64,000 bases of DNA, taken from Isoptericola chiayiensis (GTDB lineage Bacteria > Actinomycetota > Actinomycetes > Actinomycetales > Cellulomonadaceae). The first letter of the stretch is position 1, and each line of letters starts with the position of its first letter. Shown piece after piece: positions 6,502 to 15,964 of this stretch. The translations under genes were made by a program, and so were the position numbers. Where the stretch lies: contig NZ_JABEZT010000003.1 in the NCBI RefSeq assembly GCF_013149805.1, forward strand, positions 186,001 through 250,000, in the 5' to 3' direction. The notes beneath the pieces are model-generated. The model saw only the letters and a list, made by a program, of their open reading frames with translations. It was not told where the DNA came from and made no database searches.

Positions 6502-9219
6502 ATGGGCAGCACCGGCGGCCTGCTGGGTCGCGCGGACGAGCTGCGGCAGGTCGCCGCCCTGATCGGTGCTGCGCGCAACAGGCACGGGGGTGCGCTGGCG
6601 GTGCTGGGCGACCCCGGCGTCGGCAAGACCTCCCTGCTGTCCGCCGCGTGCACCGACACCGACGCGCGCGTGGTGCACGTCGACGGCTTCGAGTCGGAGT
6701 CGGCGATGCCCTTCGCCGCCGTCGAGCGCCTCACCGGCGTGCTGCGCGAGTTCGTCGACGGCGTGCCCGCCCGGCAGCGGGAGGCGCTGCAGGTCGCCAC
6801 GGGACGCAGCGACGGTCCGCCGCCGGACCGGTTCCTGGTCGGCCTCGCCGTGCTGAGCACGCTCGCCGCGGCGGGCACCGGGCGTCCCCTGGTCTGCGCG
6901 GTCGACGACGCCCACCTGGTCGACCGGGAGAGCCTCGCCGTCCTGGCGTTCGTCGGCCGGCGGCTGCAGGCCGAGCGGGTGGCGCTGATCCTGGCCGGTC
7001 GGGACGAACCGGCCCTGACCGAGCACCTGACCGGCGTGGCCCTCCTGCGGCTGGTCGGCCTCGCACCCGAGCCGGCGGCCGCCCTGCTGAACCGCGCGAC
7101 GTCGCGACCCTTCACCGCGACCGCCACGACCGCCGTCGTCCGGGCCACCGGCGGCAACCCGCTCGCCCTCGTCGACCTCGCCACGGACCCCGTGCTGCGC
7201 GAGCTGCCCACGCTGGGCCTCGGACCCGACCCCGTGACCATCGGCCGGCACCTCGAGGCCCACTACCTGCGCCGGGTCATGGTCCTCGCCGGCGCCGTGC
7301 AGCGCTGGCTGCTGCTGGCCGCCGCCGACCCCACCGGTGACCCGACGCTGCTGGCCGGCGCCGCGGACCGGCTCGGCCTCCCGCCGGACGCGGGGGACGA
7401 CGCCGAGACGGCCGGCCTCGTCCGCCTGGTCCCGCAGGTGCGGTTCCGGCACCCGCTCGTGCGGTCCGCGATCTACACCTCGGCGTCGGGCAGGCAGCGC
7501 CGTGCCGTCCACCGGGCGCTCGCCGGCGCCGCTGACCAGCTGGGGCTGGTCGAGGCCGAGGCCTGGCACGCCTCGCGCGCCGTGCGGGACACCGACGAGG
7601 ACGTGGCCACCCGGCTCGACCGGGCCGCCGAGCTCGCCGCCCGGCGCGGCGGCACCTCCTCCCGGGCGAGCATCCTGGCCCGGGCCGCCGACGTCTCCTC
7701 ACCCGGACCCCAGCGCGGACAACGGCTCGTCGCCGCGGCCGAGGCCGCGCTCGCCGCCGGTGCGGCCGACGTCGCCGACCGCCTCCTCGCCGACGTGCCC
7801 CACACCGACCTCGACCCCGTCACCCGGGGTCGACGGATCGAGGTGCGGGCCGGCGTCGCCCTGTTCGTCGCCGACCCGTCCGGGGTGCGGCGCACGACGG
7901 CGGACCACCTCCGTGCCGCGGAGCAGTTCCGGGGCCGCGACCGGGCGCGCGAGCAGGACGCGCTGCTCAGGGCGTTCGAGACCTGCCTGACCACCGAGCA
8001 CCTTGCCGAGGACGTGGCACTGGACGAGCTCGGCCGACGCATCGCCGACGGCGCCGACAGCGACGTGTCCGTGGACGTCGTGCTGCGCGGGATCTCCGCC
8101 GTGGCCCTCGCGCCCGCCGAGGAGGCCGTCGCCCCCGTGCGACAGGCCCACACCGCGCTGCTCGCGCTCCCCGACGCCCAGATGCTGCACCGAGCCGGGC
8201 TCCTCACCGCGCTCGCCATGTTCCTGTGGGACGACGCCGCGTGCCGCGCGGCGCTGGACCGCGCGGTCCGGGCGGCACGCCGGTCCGGTGCGCTGCAGGC
8301 GCTGGACTCCCTGCTGTGGACGGGCGCCCTCGCCGAGCTCGCCGCCGGCAGCGTCCGGCGCGCCGTCGCGCACGACCAGGCCCTGCGGGAGGTCCGGCGC
8401 GCCATGGGGTACGACGGCGCCAACGTCGTCAACGCGGCGCTGCTCGCCTGGACGGGCGCCCCTGAGAAAACCGTGCTGGCCCTCGCCGACGGCGCCGACG
8501 CCACCGGGTTCGGGGGCGTGGGTTCCTCCGCGCGCGCGGCCCTCGCGGTACGGCTCCTCTCCGAGCGGCGGTACCAGGAGGCGCTGGACCTCCTCGACCC
8601 CCTCATGGAGAAGGCGTTCCTGCACACCGCACCGCTCCATCTCGCCGACCACGCCGAGGCCGCCGCCCGTAGCGGGGACGTCGCCGCAGCACGCCGCGAC
8701 GCCGCCGCGCTCCGTCGTCGTGCGCACGCCACCGGATCATCCTGGTGCGCCGGGCTGGCCCGGCGGGCGACGGCGCTCGCGGGCGAGGGCGACAGCGAGG
8801 CGGAGTTCCGTGCCTCTCTCGAGGCGTTGTCGGGCACCGTGGCGGAGGTCGAGCAGGGGCGCTCCCACCTGGTCTACGGCGAGTGGCTGCGGCGGCGGCG
8901 CCGACGGCGCGAGGCGGCCGTTCACCTGCGCCGGGCGTTGGAGCTGTTCACGGCCGCCGGGGCGGAGATCTTCCTGCCTCGCGCCCGGGCCGAGCTGGAC
9001 GCCGTCGGGGGTGCGCCCCCGGGACCCGAGCAGGACGGTCTGGACCTGACGACGCAGGAGCGTGTCATCGCCCGGGCGGCCGCGGCCGGCCGCACGAACG
9101 CCGAGATCGCCGCGAACCTGTTCCTCAGTCCCAACACGGTCGACTACCACCTGCGCAAGATCTTCCAGAAGCTCGGGGTCACGTCACGTCGACAGCTCGC
9201 CGACCGCCTAGGCGGTTGA
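6502..9219 (+). CDS. Large ATP-binding LuxR regulator (LAL family)
   Basis: The 905-residue protein begins with an AAA/STAND-type NTPase. Walker A GDPGVGKT is at residues 36-43 and a Walker B-like [12 protein letters not shown] at about 131-142. The middle is long, helical and TPR-like. A LuxR-type HTH closes it ([20 protein letters not shown] ... [20 protein letters not shown], about 845-905). LAL regulators activate catabolic or secondary-metabolism genes after ATP and ligand binding. Two alpha/beta hydrolase genes follow on the same strand after about 100 bases and are the probable targets. Confidence 0.9.
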   Translation: MGSTGGLLGRADELRQVAALIGAARNRHGGALAVLGDPGVGKTSLLSAACTDTDARVVHVDGFESESAMPFAAVERLTGVLREFVDGVPARQREALQVATGRSDGPPPDRFLVGLAVLSTLAAAGTGRPLVCAVDDAHLVDRESLAVLAFVGRRLQAERVALILAGRDEPALTEHLTGVALLRLVGLAPEPAAALLNRATSRPFTATATTAVVRATGGNPLALVDLATDPVLRELPTLGLGPDPVTIGRHLEAHYLRRVMVLAGAVQRWLLLAAADPTGDPTLLAGAADRLGLPPDAGDDAETAGLVRLVPQVRFRHPLVRSAIYTSASGRQRRAVHRALAGAADQLGLVEAEAWHASRAVRDTDEDVATRLDRAAELAARRGGTSSRASILARAADVSSPGPQRGQRLVAAAEAALAAGAADVADRLLADVPHTDLDPVTRGRRIEVRAGVALFVADPSGVRRTTADHLRAAEQFRGRDRAREQDALLRAFETCLTTEHLAEDVALDELGRRIADGADSDVSVDVVLRGISAVALAPAEEAVAPVRQAHTALLALPDAQMLHRAGLLTALAMFLWDDAACRAALDRAVRAARRSGALQALDSLLWTGALAELAAGSVRRAVAHDQALREVRRAMGYDGANVVNAALLAWTGAPEKTVLALADGADATGFGGVGSSARAALAVRLLSERRYQEALDLLDPLMEKAFLHTAPLHLADHAEAAARSGDVAAARRDAAALRRRAHATGSSWCAGLARRATALAGEGDSEAEFRASLEALSGTVAEVEQGRSHLVYGEWLRRRRRRREAAVHLRRALELFTAAGAEIFLPRARAELDAVGGAPPGPEQDGLDLTTQERVIARAAAAGRTNAEIAANLFLSPNTVDYHLRKIFQKLGVTSRRQLADRLGG

Positions 9220-9317
9220 GTCGCGCCGACGGACTACGTGCCGCACGTGGTCCGCCCGCCGCGGGCAGCGCGGCACGCTCGGAGGGTCATCCACCGCTCG
9301 AGCCCCGGGAGGACGCC

Positions 9318-10142
9318 ATGCCCTACGTCACCACCGACGACGGCGCCGAGATCTTCTACACCGACTGGGGGTCCGGCGGCACGCCCGTCGTGCTCAGCCA
9401 CGGCTGGCCCCTCAACTCCGACGCCTGGGCGGCCGCCGCGCTGTTCCTCGCCGAGCGCGGTCATCGCGCCGTCGCCCACGACCGTCGTGGCCACGGCCGG
9501 TCCAGCCGTACCTGGGACGGCAACGAGATGGACACCTACGCCGACGACCTGGCCTGCCTGCTCGACGCGCTCGACCTGCACGACGTCACCCTGGTCGGCC
9601 ACTCCACGGGCGGGGGAGAGGTCGTGCACTACGTGGCCCGGCACGGCTCCGCCCGGGTCGCCCGGGTCGTCCTGGTCTCCGCCGTCCCGCCACTGATGCT
9701 GCGTACGGACGACAACCCGCAGGGCCTGCCCCTGGAGGTCTTCGACGGTTTGCGGGCCGGCGAACGGTCGAACCGGGCGCAGCTCTACCGCGACCTCGCC
9801 GACGGGCCGTTCTTCGGGCACAACCGCAGCGGCGACGTCGACCAGGGCTTCCGGGACGCCTTCTGGCTGCAGGGCATGGCGTGCGGGCACCGCGCGGCGT
9901 ACGAGTGCATCGACGCCTTCTCCGCCACCGACTTCCGTCCTGACCTGGAGAAGATCGACGTCCCCACGCTCGTGATCCACGGCGACGACGACCAGATCGT
10001 GCCGTACGAGGTCGGGGGTGCGCGGACCGTCGAGCTGGTCGACGGCGCACGCCTGCTGACCTACCCCGGCAGCGGGCACGCCCTGCCGGACACCGACCGC
10101 GAGCGCCTGCACGCCGACCTGCTGGCGTTCGTCGACTCCTGA
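9318..10142 (+). CDS. Alpha/beta hydrolase, non-heme chloroperoxidase-like
   Basis: This 274-residue cytoplasmic hydrolase has the oxyanion turn [11 protein letters not shown], the nucleophile elbow GHSTGG, the acid in [11 protein letters not shown] and the catalytic histidine in [10 protein letters not shown]. The pattern matches the non-heme haloperoxidase/esterase branch (family alpha/beta hydrolase fold-1). Physiological substrates are probably esters or lactones; the perhydrolase reaction is incidental. GGGAGG precedes the ATG. The next hydrolase follows after 24 bases, so they form a pair under the LAL regulator. Confidence 0.85.
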   Translation: MPYVTTDDGAEIFYTDWGSGGTPVVLSHGWPLNSDAWAAAALFLAERGHRAVAHDRRGHGRSSRTWDGNEMDTYADDLACLLDALDLHDVTLVGHSTGGGEVVHYVARHGSARVARVVLVSAVPPLMLRTDDNPQGLPLEVFDGLRAGERSNRAQLYRDLADGPFFGHNRSGDVDQGFRDAFWLQGMACGHRAAYECIDAFSATDFRPDLEKIDVPTLVIHGDDDQIVPYEVGGARTVELVDGARLLTYPGSGHALPDTDRERLHADLLAFVDS

Positions 10143-10166
10143 ACCGCACTCTCGAGAGGAATCGTC

Positions 10167-11006
10167 ATGACCGGAACGACATCGAGCAGCAGACCTGACA
10201 CGGTCGTCCTCGTCCACGGGTTGTGGATGACGCCGCGCAGCTGGGAGCACTGGGTCGAGCACTACGAGCGCCAGGGCATGACCGTGCTGGCGCCGGCCTT
10301 TCCCGGGTTCGAGGTGGAGGTGGAGGCGCTGCGGGAGAACCCGCAGGTCATCGCCGACCTGGGCGTCCCGGAGACGGTCGACCATCTGGCCGGGGTGATC
10401 GGGGCGCTGGACCGTCCACCGATCATCATCGGGCACTCGTTCGGCGGCACCCTGACCCAGCTCCTGCTGGCACGGGGCCTCGGGGCGGCGGGCGTGGCGA
10501 TCGACTCGGCCCCGCCGGAGGGGGTCCGGGTCACGCCGCTGTCGCAGGCGCGGTCGCTGTTCCCGGCGCTGAAGAACCCGGCCAACCGGCACCGTGCCGT
10601 CGCGTTCACGGCCGAGGAGTTCCACTACGCGTTCGCCAACACCCTGTCCGCCGAGGACTCGCGGGCCGCCTGGGAGCGGTACGCGATCGGGGCGCCCGGC
10701 CGGTGGATCTGGGACTACGGCCTGATCGCCAACTTCAGGCCCGGGCACCAGGAGACCTGGCTGGACTTCAGCGCTGACAGGGCGCCGCTGCTGTTCATCG
10801 CGGGGGAGAAGGACCACATCATGCCGCCGGCGGTGAACCGTGCGAACGCGAAGCACTGGGAGAGGTCCCCGGCGCTGACGGAGTACGTGCAGCTGCCCGG
10901 CCGGGACCACTGGACGTGCGCGGCGCCGGGCTGGGAGGCGGTCGCCGATCGCGCGCTCACCTGGGCGTTGGAGCACGCGAACAGGTCGGAGCCGGCGCCG
11001 GCCTGA
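10167..11006 (+). CDS. Alpha/beta hydrolase
   Basis: The 279-residue protein has VVLVHGLWMTPRSWEHWVEH, the nucleophile elbow GHSFGG, the acid region LLFIAGEKDHIMPP and the histidine in PGRDHWTCAAPGW. It is a typical soluble alpha/beta hydrolase of unknown substrate. GAGAGGA precedes the ATG, 24 bases after the preceding hydrolase gene. A strong hairpin follows the stop, so the transcript probably ends here. Confidence 0.85.
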   Translation: MTGTTSSSRPDTVVLVHGLWMTPRSWEHWVEHYERQGMTVLAPAFPGFEVEVEALRENPQVIADLGVPETVDHLAGVIGALDRPPIIIGHSFGGTLTQLLLARGLGAAGVAIDSAPPEGVRVTPLSQARSLFPALKNPANRHRAVAFTAEEFHYAFANTLSAEDSRAAWERYAIGAPGRWIWDYGLIANFRPGHQETWLDFSADRAPLLFIAGEKDHIMPPAVNRANAKHWERSPALTEYVQLPGRDHWTCAAPGWEAVADRALTWALEHANRSEPAPA

Positions 11007-11017
11007 CCGGATCGCGT

Positions 11018-11049
11018 CCGGGGTGGACGGTGGACGCCGTCCACCCCGG
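11018..11049 (+). terminator. Terminator hairpin
   Basis: Perfect 13-base arms 11018-11030 and 11037-11049 with a six-base loop, between the hydrolase stop and the RDD-protein start. Confidence 0.7.
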
Positions 11050-11066
11050 GCTGCCAGGATCCGGCC

Positions 11067-12206
11067 ATGACGACGACGGTGCCCGGTCCGGCCGGTCCGC
11101 CCCCGCCCGCTGCGTCGTCGCCTCCGCCTCCGCCGTCCGTGGCCGCGCCGCCGTCGGAGGGCCCGTTCACCCCGGACCGTCCCCGCGCGTCCTGGTGGAA
11201 CCGGGTGCTCGCGGTGCTGCTGGACTCGGCGGTCATGGCGAACGTGGCCTGGTTCGCGACGGGCGGCGCGCCGTCGTTCGCCGCCCTGCCGATGTGGGGC
11301 ACGCAGGATCCGCCCCTGGCCCCGGAGGCGACCTGGTGGACGGCCGGCACGCTGCTGGTGCTCGTTGTCCTGCAGGCCTACACGGGCATGACGCCGGGCA
11401 AGCGGGTCGCGGGGATCAGCGTCGTCGACGCCGGCTCGGGGCGCCCGATCGGCTTGCCGGGGACGGTGCTGCGGTTCCTGGCGCACCTGATCGACGCGAT
11501 CTTCATGGTCGGGTACCTGCGGGCCGCCTGGCATCCCGAGGGCCGGACGTTCGCCGACTCGCTGCTGGGCACCGTCGTCGTGCGCACCACCCGGCCCGTG
11601 CCGCACCGGTGGGTGGCGTGGGTCCGACGACGGCGGGACGCCCGGGTGCCGTGGCTGCGGTGGCCGTCGGTCGTGACCGGGGGCGTCGCGCTCGTGGTGT
11701 GCGCCGCGGCTGCTGCGGCGAGCCTGGTCCAGGGTGGTGGTGGCGGAGAGGTGATGTCGACCGAGGAGACGTCGTGCACGAGCGACGGGCCGAACGTCGC
11801 GACGGCGCTGGTCGGCAGCTCGTACCGGAGCACGGGTGAGACCCGGCTCGGGGTGTGGCGGACCGCCGACGAGTCGTGGCGCGTGGTGGTCGGCTGGTCC
11901 ACCGGGCTCGGCGCCGACACCGCGGACAACCCGGACGCCGAGCCGGCCGAGGCCGCGCTGAGCGTCCGGTCGCCGGCCGGTGAGTCTTACGCGTCGGAGC
12001 TCGACCCGATCGACGGACCGACCGAGACCGATCCGCTGTGGTGGTCCATGCCGGACATGGTCGCGGCGACCGGTCTCGACGTTCCGCAGGACGTCTCCGG
12101 TTGGGAGGCACGGGCGACGCTGCGCGACGCCGACGGATCGGTGCTCGCCGAATGCACGACGACGGTGCCCCCGGTCGGGTCGGACCGAGCCCGGTCGGGG
12201 CGTTGA
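11067..12206 (+). CDS. RDD-family membrane protein
   Basis: This 379-residue protein has a proline-rich cytoplasmic N-terminus (about 1-40). An RDD domain follows: RASWWNRVLAVLLDSAVMAN, then MTPGKRVAGISVVD and LRFLAHLIDAIFMVGYL. A further membrane segment (VVTGGVALVVCAAAAAASLV, about 202-222) precedes an external C-terminal domain with two cysteines that could pair. RDD proteins have been linked to ion exchange or envelope stress, but no role can be assigned here. It is preceded by a terminator and appears monocistronic. Confidence 0.8.
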   Translation: MTTTVPGPAGPPPPAASSPPPPPSVAAPPSEGPFTPDRPRASWWNRVLAVLLDSAVMANVAWFATGGAPSFAALPMWGTQDPPLAPEATWWTAGTLLVLVVLQAYTGMTPGKRVAGISVVDAGSGRPIGLPGTVLRFLAHLIDAIFMVGYLRAAWHPEGRTFADSLLGTVVVRTTRPVPHRWVAWVRRRRDARVPWLRWPSVVTGGVALVVCAAAAAASLVQGGGGGEVMSTEETSCTSDGPNVATALVGSSYRSTGETRLGVWRTADESWRVVVGWSTGLGADTADNPDAEPAEAALSVRSPAGESYASELDPIDGPTETDPLWWSMPDMVAATGLDVPQDVSGWEARATLRDADGSVLAECTTTVPPVGSDRARSGR

Positions 12207-12245
12207 CGTCGCCTCCACCGGGCAGCGTGGTCGACCGGGCGTGGG

Positions 12246-12326
12246 CTACTGCAGCCCGAACCCGCCGTCGGACGTGATGACCTGGCCGACGATCCAGGAC
12301 CCCTCAGGGCCGACGAGCGGGAGATC
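12246..12326 (-). pseudogene. C-terminal remnant of a short-chain dehydrogenase
   Basis: The last 26 codons of a minus-strand frame read GPEGSWIVGQVITSDGGFGL and a stop, which is the conserved end of SDR-family oxidoreductases. No catalytic YxxxK or nucleotide-binding segment is found upstream; that side is occupied by the carboxypeptidase gene. Confidence 0.5.
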
Positions 12327-12448
12327 GTGTGCGCTGCGGGCGTGTGCAGAAGTCCCTGTGCAAAGTGGGGACCAGCACGGGTCCGGGCCGCCCCGATCGC
12401 GTCGATATGGCGGTGACCACTGAGCAGGCGATGTGCGATGGTCCACCC

Positions 12449-13480
12449 ATGGTGAGCTGGCCCCGACTCTTGCAGCCCGGCGATCGCATCGGCGTGACCG
12501 CGCCGTCGTCCGGCGTCCCGGCACCGTTGCGAACGCGGCTGGACTTCGCCGTCGCGTGGCTGCGGGATCGCGGCTACGACGTCGTGCTCGGCGAGTGCCT
12601 CAAGGGCTCCTCCCACGTCAGCGCTCCGGCGCAGCGGCGGGCTGACGAGCTGATGGCGATGCTGCTGGACCCGCAGGTGCGCGCCGTCGTGCCGCCGTGG
12701 GGCGGGGAGACCGCCGTCGACCTGATCCCGCTGCTGGACCTCGACGCGCTGCGCGCCGCCGAACCGACCTGGGTGGTGGGGTTCTCCGACATCTCCACGC
12801 TGTTGACCCCGCTGACCCTGGTCTCGGGCTGGGCGACGCTGCACGGCACGAACCTCATGGACACCCCGTACGAGCAGGTGCCGACGCTGGCGCACTGGCT
12901 CGACGTCGCCACCGGCGCGGCCCGGCCCGACGGCGTCATCAGGCAGTCCGCACCCGGCGTCCACCGAGCCTCCGGGTTCGACCGGTGGGAGGACGACCCG
13001 ACCGTGACCGCGTACACCTGGGACGGCACCGGCTCATGGCGACGGCTCGACGGCGACGGCCCGGTCGACGCCTCGGGCCGGGTGATCGGTGGGTGCCTCG
13101 AGACGCTCGGACCGCTGGGCGGCACCCGGTACGCCGACACGTCCGCGCTGCGCGGCCCCGACGGTGACGACCCGCTGCTGGTCTACGTCGAGGCGGCCGA
13201 GGCCGACGCCTACAGCACCTGCCGCACGCTGCACGGGTTGCGCCTGAACGGGTTCTTCGACGGTGCGACGGCGGTCATGGTGGGCCGGACGGGCGCCCCG
13301 GACGGAGCCACCCTCACCCAGGACGACGCGGTGCTCGACGCTCTCGGCGGCCTCGGCGTGCCGATCGTGGCCGACGTCGACTGCGGGCACGTGCCTCCGC
13401 ACCTGACGATGGTCAACGGGGCGTGGGGGCGCCTGGTGCACGACGGCGGCACCTGCGTCCTGGAGCAACGCCCCGGCTGA
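12449..13480 (+). CDS. LD-carboxypeptidase family protein (S66, MccF-like)
   Basis: The 343-residue serine peptidase of family S66 begins LLQPGDRIGVTAPSSGVP. It shows the nucleophile Ser113 in GFSDIST, a Glu in the YVEAAE segment (about 248-251) and His314 in DCGHVPPH, the S66 triad. S66 enzymes trim murein tetrapeptides (LdcA) or cleave microcin C-like aminoacyl-nucleotides (MccF). The sequence has no signal peptide and is closer to the MccF-like, cytoplasmic group. The ATG at 12449 is chosen because the family begins near WPxxLxPGD. The SDR remnant lies just upstream. Confidence 0.85.
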   Translation: MVSWPRLLQPGDRIGVTAPSSGVPAPLRTRLDFAVAWLRDRGYDVVLGECLKGSSHVSAPAQRRADELMAMLLDPQVRAVVPPWGGETAVDLIPLLDLDALRAAEPTWVVGFSDISTLLTPLTLVSGWATLHGTNLMDTPYEQVPTLAHWLDVATGAARPDGVIRQSAPGVHRASGFDRWEDDPTVTAYTWDGTGSWRRLDGDGPVDASGRVIGGCLETLGPLGGTRYADTSALRGPDGDDPLLVYVEAAEADAYSTCRTLHGLRLNGFFDGATAVMVGRTGAPDGATLTQDDAVLDALGGLGVPIVADVDCGHVPPHLTMVNGAWGRLVHDGGTCVLEQRPG

Positions 13481-13498
13481 GCACGTCTCGTCTCAGCC
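13475..13498. terminator. Short bidirectional hairpin
   Basis: GGCTGAG and CTCAGCC with a ten-base loop overlap the ends of two converging genes. Confidence 0.35.
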
Positions 13499-14326
13499 GC
13501 GCCGGGAGCCGCCGCCTGCGAGCGCGGCCAGCTCGGCGCGGTTGGTGGCGCCCACCTTGCGCAGCAGGTTCGCCACGTGGAACTTGACCGTGTTCACGCT
13601 GATCGCGAGCTGCTCGGCGACCTCGCCGTTGCGGCGCCCGGCGGCGACGAGCGTGAGGACGTCCCGCTCCCGGAGGGTCAGGGCGACGTCGGCGTCCAGG
13701 CCGAGCTCCGGCGTCGGCGGGTCCAGCGGCAGCGTGATCGCCAGGTTCGACCCCCACCCGCGGGTCGCGTCCACGAGGAACGTGCCGTGCAGAGCGCTCA
13801 CCCGCTCGGCGATGGGCCGCAGGCCGTCGTCGTGGACGTCCCGGTCGCCGGAGCCGTCGTCCCGGATCCCCATGAGCAGATTGCGTCCGTCGCAGTCCCA
13901 GTGGATGCGGACCCGCCGGGCGTCCCCGCGGTCCAGCAGGCCGAGCACGGCGTTGCGCACGATGGCGCGGGCCTCGTGCGCGACGACCTCCGGCAGCGCA
14001 CACCCGGTCGGCGGCGGTTCGACGAACTCGACGTCGAGCTGACCGAACCGGATCAGCGGCCGCAGGTCGTCGCGCAGCAGCGCGAACGCCCCGACCACGG
14101 GTTCCAGCAGGTTGCCGACCCGGGCCTCGGCGGTGGAGCGCAACGTGACCAGGGCGCTGGAGGCGACGTCGACGGCGGTCGCCCGGGCCGTGGCGTCGTC
14201 GAGCCGGCGGGAGCGCAGGACGGCGAGGATCGACTCGAGCTGCACGGCGTGCCGGTCGGACTGTTCCGCCAGGGCGCGGCGGTACTCGTGCACCAGGGAG
14301 TCGGTCGGTGCCGGGGCAGTGTCCAC
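13493..14326 (-). CDS. Histidine-kinase-like ATPase fused to a LuxR DNA-binding domain
   Basis: The 277-residue protein combines two normally separate signalling parts. Residues about 1-100 are helical. Residues about 110-205 resemble a HATPase_c domain, with an N-box-like EARAIVRNAV, the G-box DDGSG and the end GWGSNLAITLPL. Residues about 215-277 are a LuxR HTH (LTLRERDVLTLVAAGRRNGE, AISVNTVKFHVANLLRKVGA). There is no receiver domain and no obvious phospho-accepting histidine, so the ATPase part probably senses or binds nucleotide. The GTG at 14326 lacks a clear Shine-Dalgarno. It diverges from hxlB across 94 bases and is the likely regulator of hxlBA. Confidence 0.75.
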   Translation of the reverse strand: MDTAPAPTDSLVHEYRRALAEQSDRHAVQLESILAVLRSRRLDDATARATAVDVASSALVTLRSTAEARVGNLLEPVVGAFALLRDDLRPLIRFGQLDVEFVEPPPTGCALPEVVAHEARAIVRNAVLGLLDRGDARRVRIHWDCDGRNLLMGIRDDGSGDRDVHDDGLRPIAERVSALHGTFLVDATRGWGSNLAITLPLDPPTPELGLDADVALTLRERDVLTLVAAGRRNGEVAEQLAISVNTVKFHVANLLRKVGATNRAELAALAGGGSRRG

Positions 14327-14420
14327 CCCGGCACGCTACCCCCGGACCTGCCCGGACGGGTAGGTCGGCCACCCACCCGGGGCGATGTTACGGCCTCGTC
14401 GCGAGACGCACGATGGCGGC

Positions 14421-15017
14421 ATGCCCGACACCGCAACCATGCTCGACACCCGCTCGACGGCGGCCGCCGCCGTCGACCTCGTCCTGGGCGAGGTGCAGTC
14501 CCTCCTCACCCGGATCCAGCAGGAGCAGTCCGGCCGGCTCCAGGAGCTGGCCGAGGCGGTCTCCGCGGCGGACCGCGTCTTCGTGCACGGCGCCGGCCGT
14601 TCCGGCCTCGCCGTGCGCGGCCTGGCCATGCGCCTCATGCACCTCGGCAAGCCCACCTTCGTCGTGGGCGAGACGACGACGCCGGCGATCGGTCGTGGCG
14701 ACCTGCTGCTGACCGTGAGCGGCTCGGGCAGCACACCCGGCGTCGTGCGGGCCGCGGAGTCGGCCTGCGGAGCCGGCGCCCAGGTGGCCGCCATCACCAA
14801 CAACGCCTCGTCCCCGCTCGGCCGCCTCGCCACGGTGACCCTGACCGTCGGCGCCGCGTCCAAGACCGACCACTCCGGGACGGCCTCGGCCCAGTACGCC
14901 GGGAGCCTCTTCGAGCAGGGCGTGGCCCTGGTCGGGGACGCGCTGTTCCACGACCTGTGGCAACGCTCCGGCCTCGACGCGGCCGACATCTGGCCGCGGC
15001 ACGCCAACCTCGAGTGA
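14421..15017 (+). CDS. hxlB: 6-phospho-3-hexuloisomerase
   Basis: The 198-residue SIS-domain isomerase has RVFVHGAGRSGLAVRGLAMR, GETTTPAIGRGDLLLTVSGS and ASKTDHSGTASAQYAGSLFE, matching HxlB/PHI. It converts 3-hexulose-6-phosphate to fructose-6-phosphate, the second step of the ribulose monophosphate pathway that fixes formaldehyde. The ATG at 14421 is chosen by family length. No strong Shine-Dalgarno is visible and the interval to the divergent regulator is only 94 bases, so a near-leaderless message is possible. hxlA follows 72 bases downstream. Confidence 0.93.
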   Translation: MPDTATMLDTRSTAAAAVDLVLGEVQSLLTRIQQEQSGRLQELAEAVSAADRVFVHGAGRSGLAVRGLAMRLMHLGKPTFVVGETTTPAIGRGDLLLTVSGSGSTPGVVRAAESACGAGAQVAAITNNASSPLGRLATVTLTVGAASKTDHSGTASAQYAGSLFEQGVALVGDALFHDLWQRSGLDAADIWPRHANLE

Positions 15018-15089
15018 GCGGCCGGCGGCCGAACCGCCCACCTCACCACTCCACTACCTCGCACCTCCGTACGACCGAAAGGCACGACC

Positions 15090-15713
15090 ATGAAGCTGCA
15101 GTTCGCCATGGACACCCTGACCACCACCCAGGCCCTGGAGTGGGCGGCCGCCGCGGCGCCGCACGTCGACATCCTCGAGCTGGGCACCCCGCTCATCAAG
15201 AGCGAGGGACTCGCCGCCGTCACCGCCGTCAAGGACGCGCACCCGGACAAGACCGTGTTCGCCGACCTCAAGACGATGGACGCCGGTGCGCTCGAGGCCG
15301 AGATCGCGTTCAAGGCGGGCGCCGACCTGGTCACCGTGCTCGGCACCGCCGGTGACAGCACGATCGCCGGTGCCGTCCAGGCCGCCGAGACCCACGGCAA
15401 GGGCGTCGTCGTCGACCTCATCGGCGTCGCCGACAAGCCGGCCCGCGCCCGCGAGGTCGTCGCCCTCGGTGCGACCTTCGTCGAGATGCACGCCGGTCTG
15501 GACGAGCAGGCCGAGGAGGGCTACTCCCTGGAGACCCTGCTGCGCGCCGGCGCCGAGGCCGGGGTGCCGTTCTCCGTCGCCGGGGGCGTCAAGGAGAGCT
15601 CGATCGCAGCCGTGCAGGAGTCCGGCGCGCAGGTCGCCGTCGCGGGCAGCTCGATCTACAGCGCCGACGACGTCGCCGCCGCGGCCGCCGCGCTGCGTGC
15701 CGCCGTCGTCTGA
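15090..15713 (+). CDS. hxlA: 3-hexulose-6-phosphate synthase
   Basis: The 207-residue protein is a full-length HPS of the orotidine-5'-phosphate-decarboxylase superfamily. It shows MKLQFAMDTL, the VDILELGTPLIKSEG segment, the metal/phosphate motif VFADLKTMDAG and the phosphate-binding end VAGGVKESSI and VAGSSIY. It condenses formaldehyde with ribulose-5-phosphate. With hxlB it forms a two-gene formaldehyde-assimilation or detoxification unit; run backwards it can supply ribulose-5-phosphate. GAAAGG lies upstream. A long hairpin follows the stop. Confidence 0.95.
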   Translation: MKLQFAMDTLTTTQALEWAAAAAPHVDILELGTPLIKSEGLAAVTAVKDAHPDKTVFADLKTMDAGALEAEIAFKAGADLVTVLGTAGDSTIAGAVQAAETHGKGVVVDLIGVADKPARAREVVALGATFVEMHAGLDEQAEEGYSLETLLRAGAEAGVPFSVAGGVKESSIAAVQESGAQVAVAGSSIYSADDVAAAAAALRAAVV

Positions 15714-15726
15714 TCGGTCGCTGCCA

Positions 15727-15821
15727 CCCGCGAGATACCGGTCGGTCGGCGAGATACCGATGCATCGACGGGTCGGCCGGCGACCGGCCGGTATCTCGGC
15801 GACGGGTCGGTATCTCGCGGG
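15727..15821. repeat. Nested inverted repeat with four GAGATACCG copies after hxlA
   Basis: Arms 15727-15759 and 15789-15821 match at 29 of 33 positions. Each arm contains GAGATACCG twice (as CGGTATCTC on the right). The loop is 29 bases. It sits 13 bases after the hxlA stop and could end that transcript, but the internal direct repetition is more like a REP-type element. Confidence 0.65.
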
Positions 15822-15964
15822 CCGGTGGGGTCCCGGCACGGTCCTGGTGGGTCGGGAGAGAGGGCGGTCCGGTGCGGGTCTGCTGGGTCCGGAGGGCTCG
15901 TGGCGAGGAAGGAAGGATGCCTCAAGACGGACCGTCCGGAATACGGGACGCTTGACCGGGGCTT

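Noticed and set aside
9234-12218. A 994-codon open frame on the minus strand, and a similar 912-codon frame at 45155-47893
   Set aside because: They lie opposite well-identified genes and have arginine/proline/valine-rich composition without domains; such frames are usual in very GC-rich DNA.
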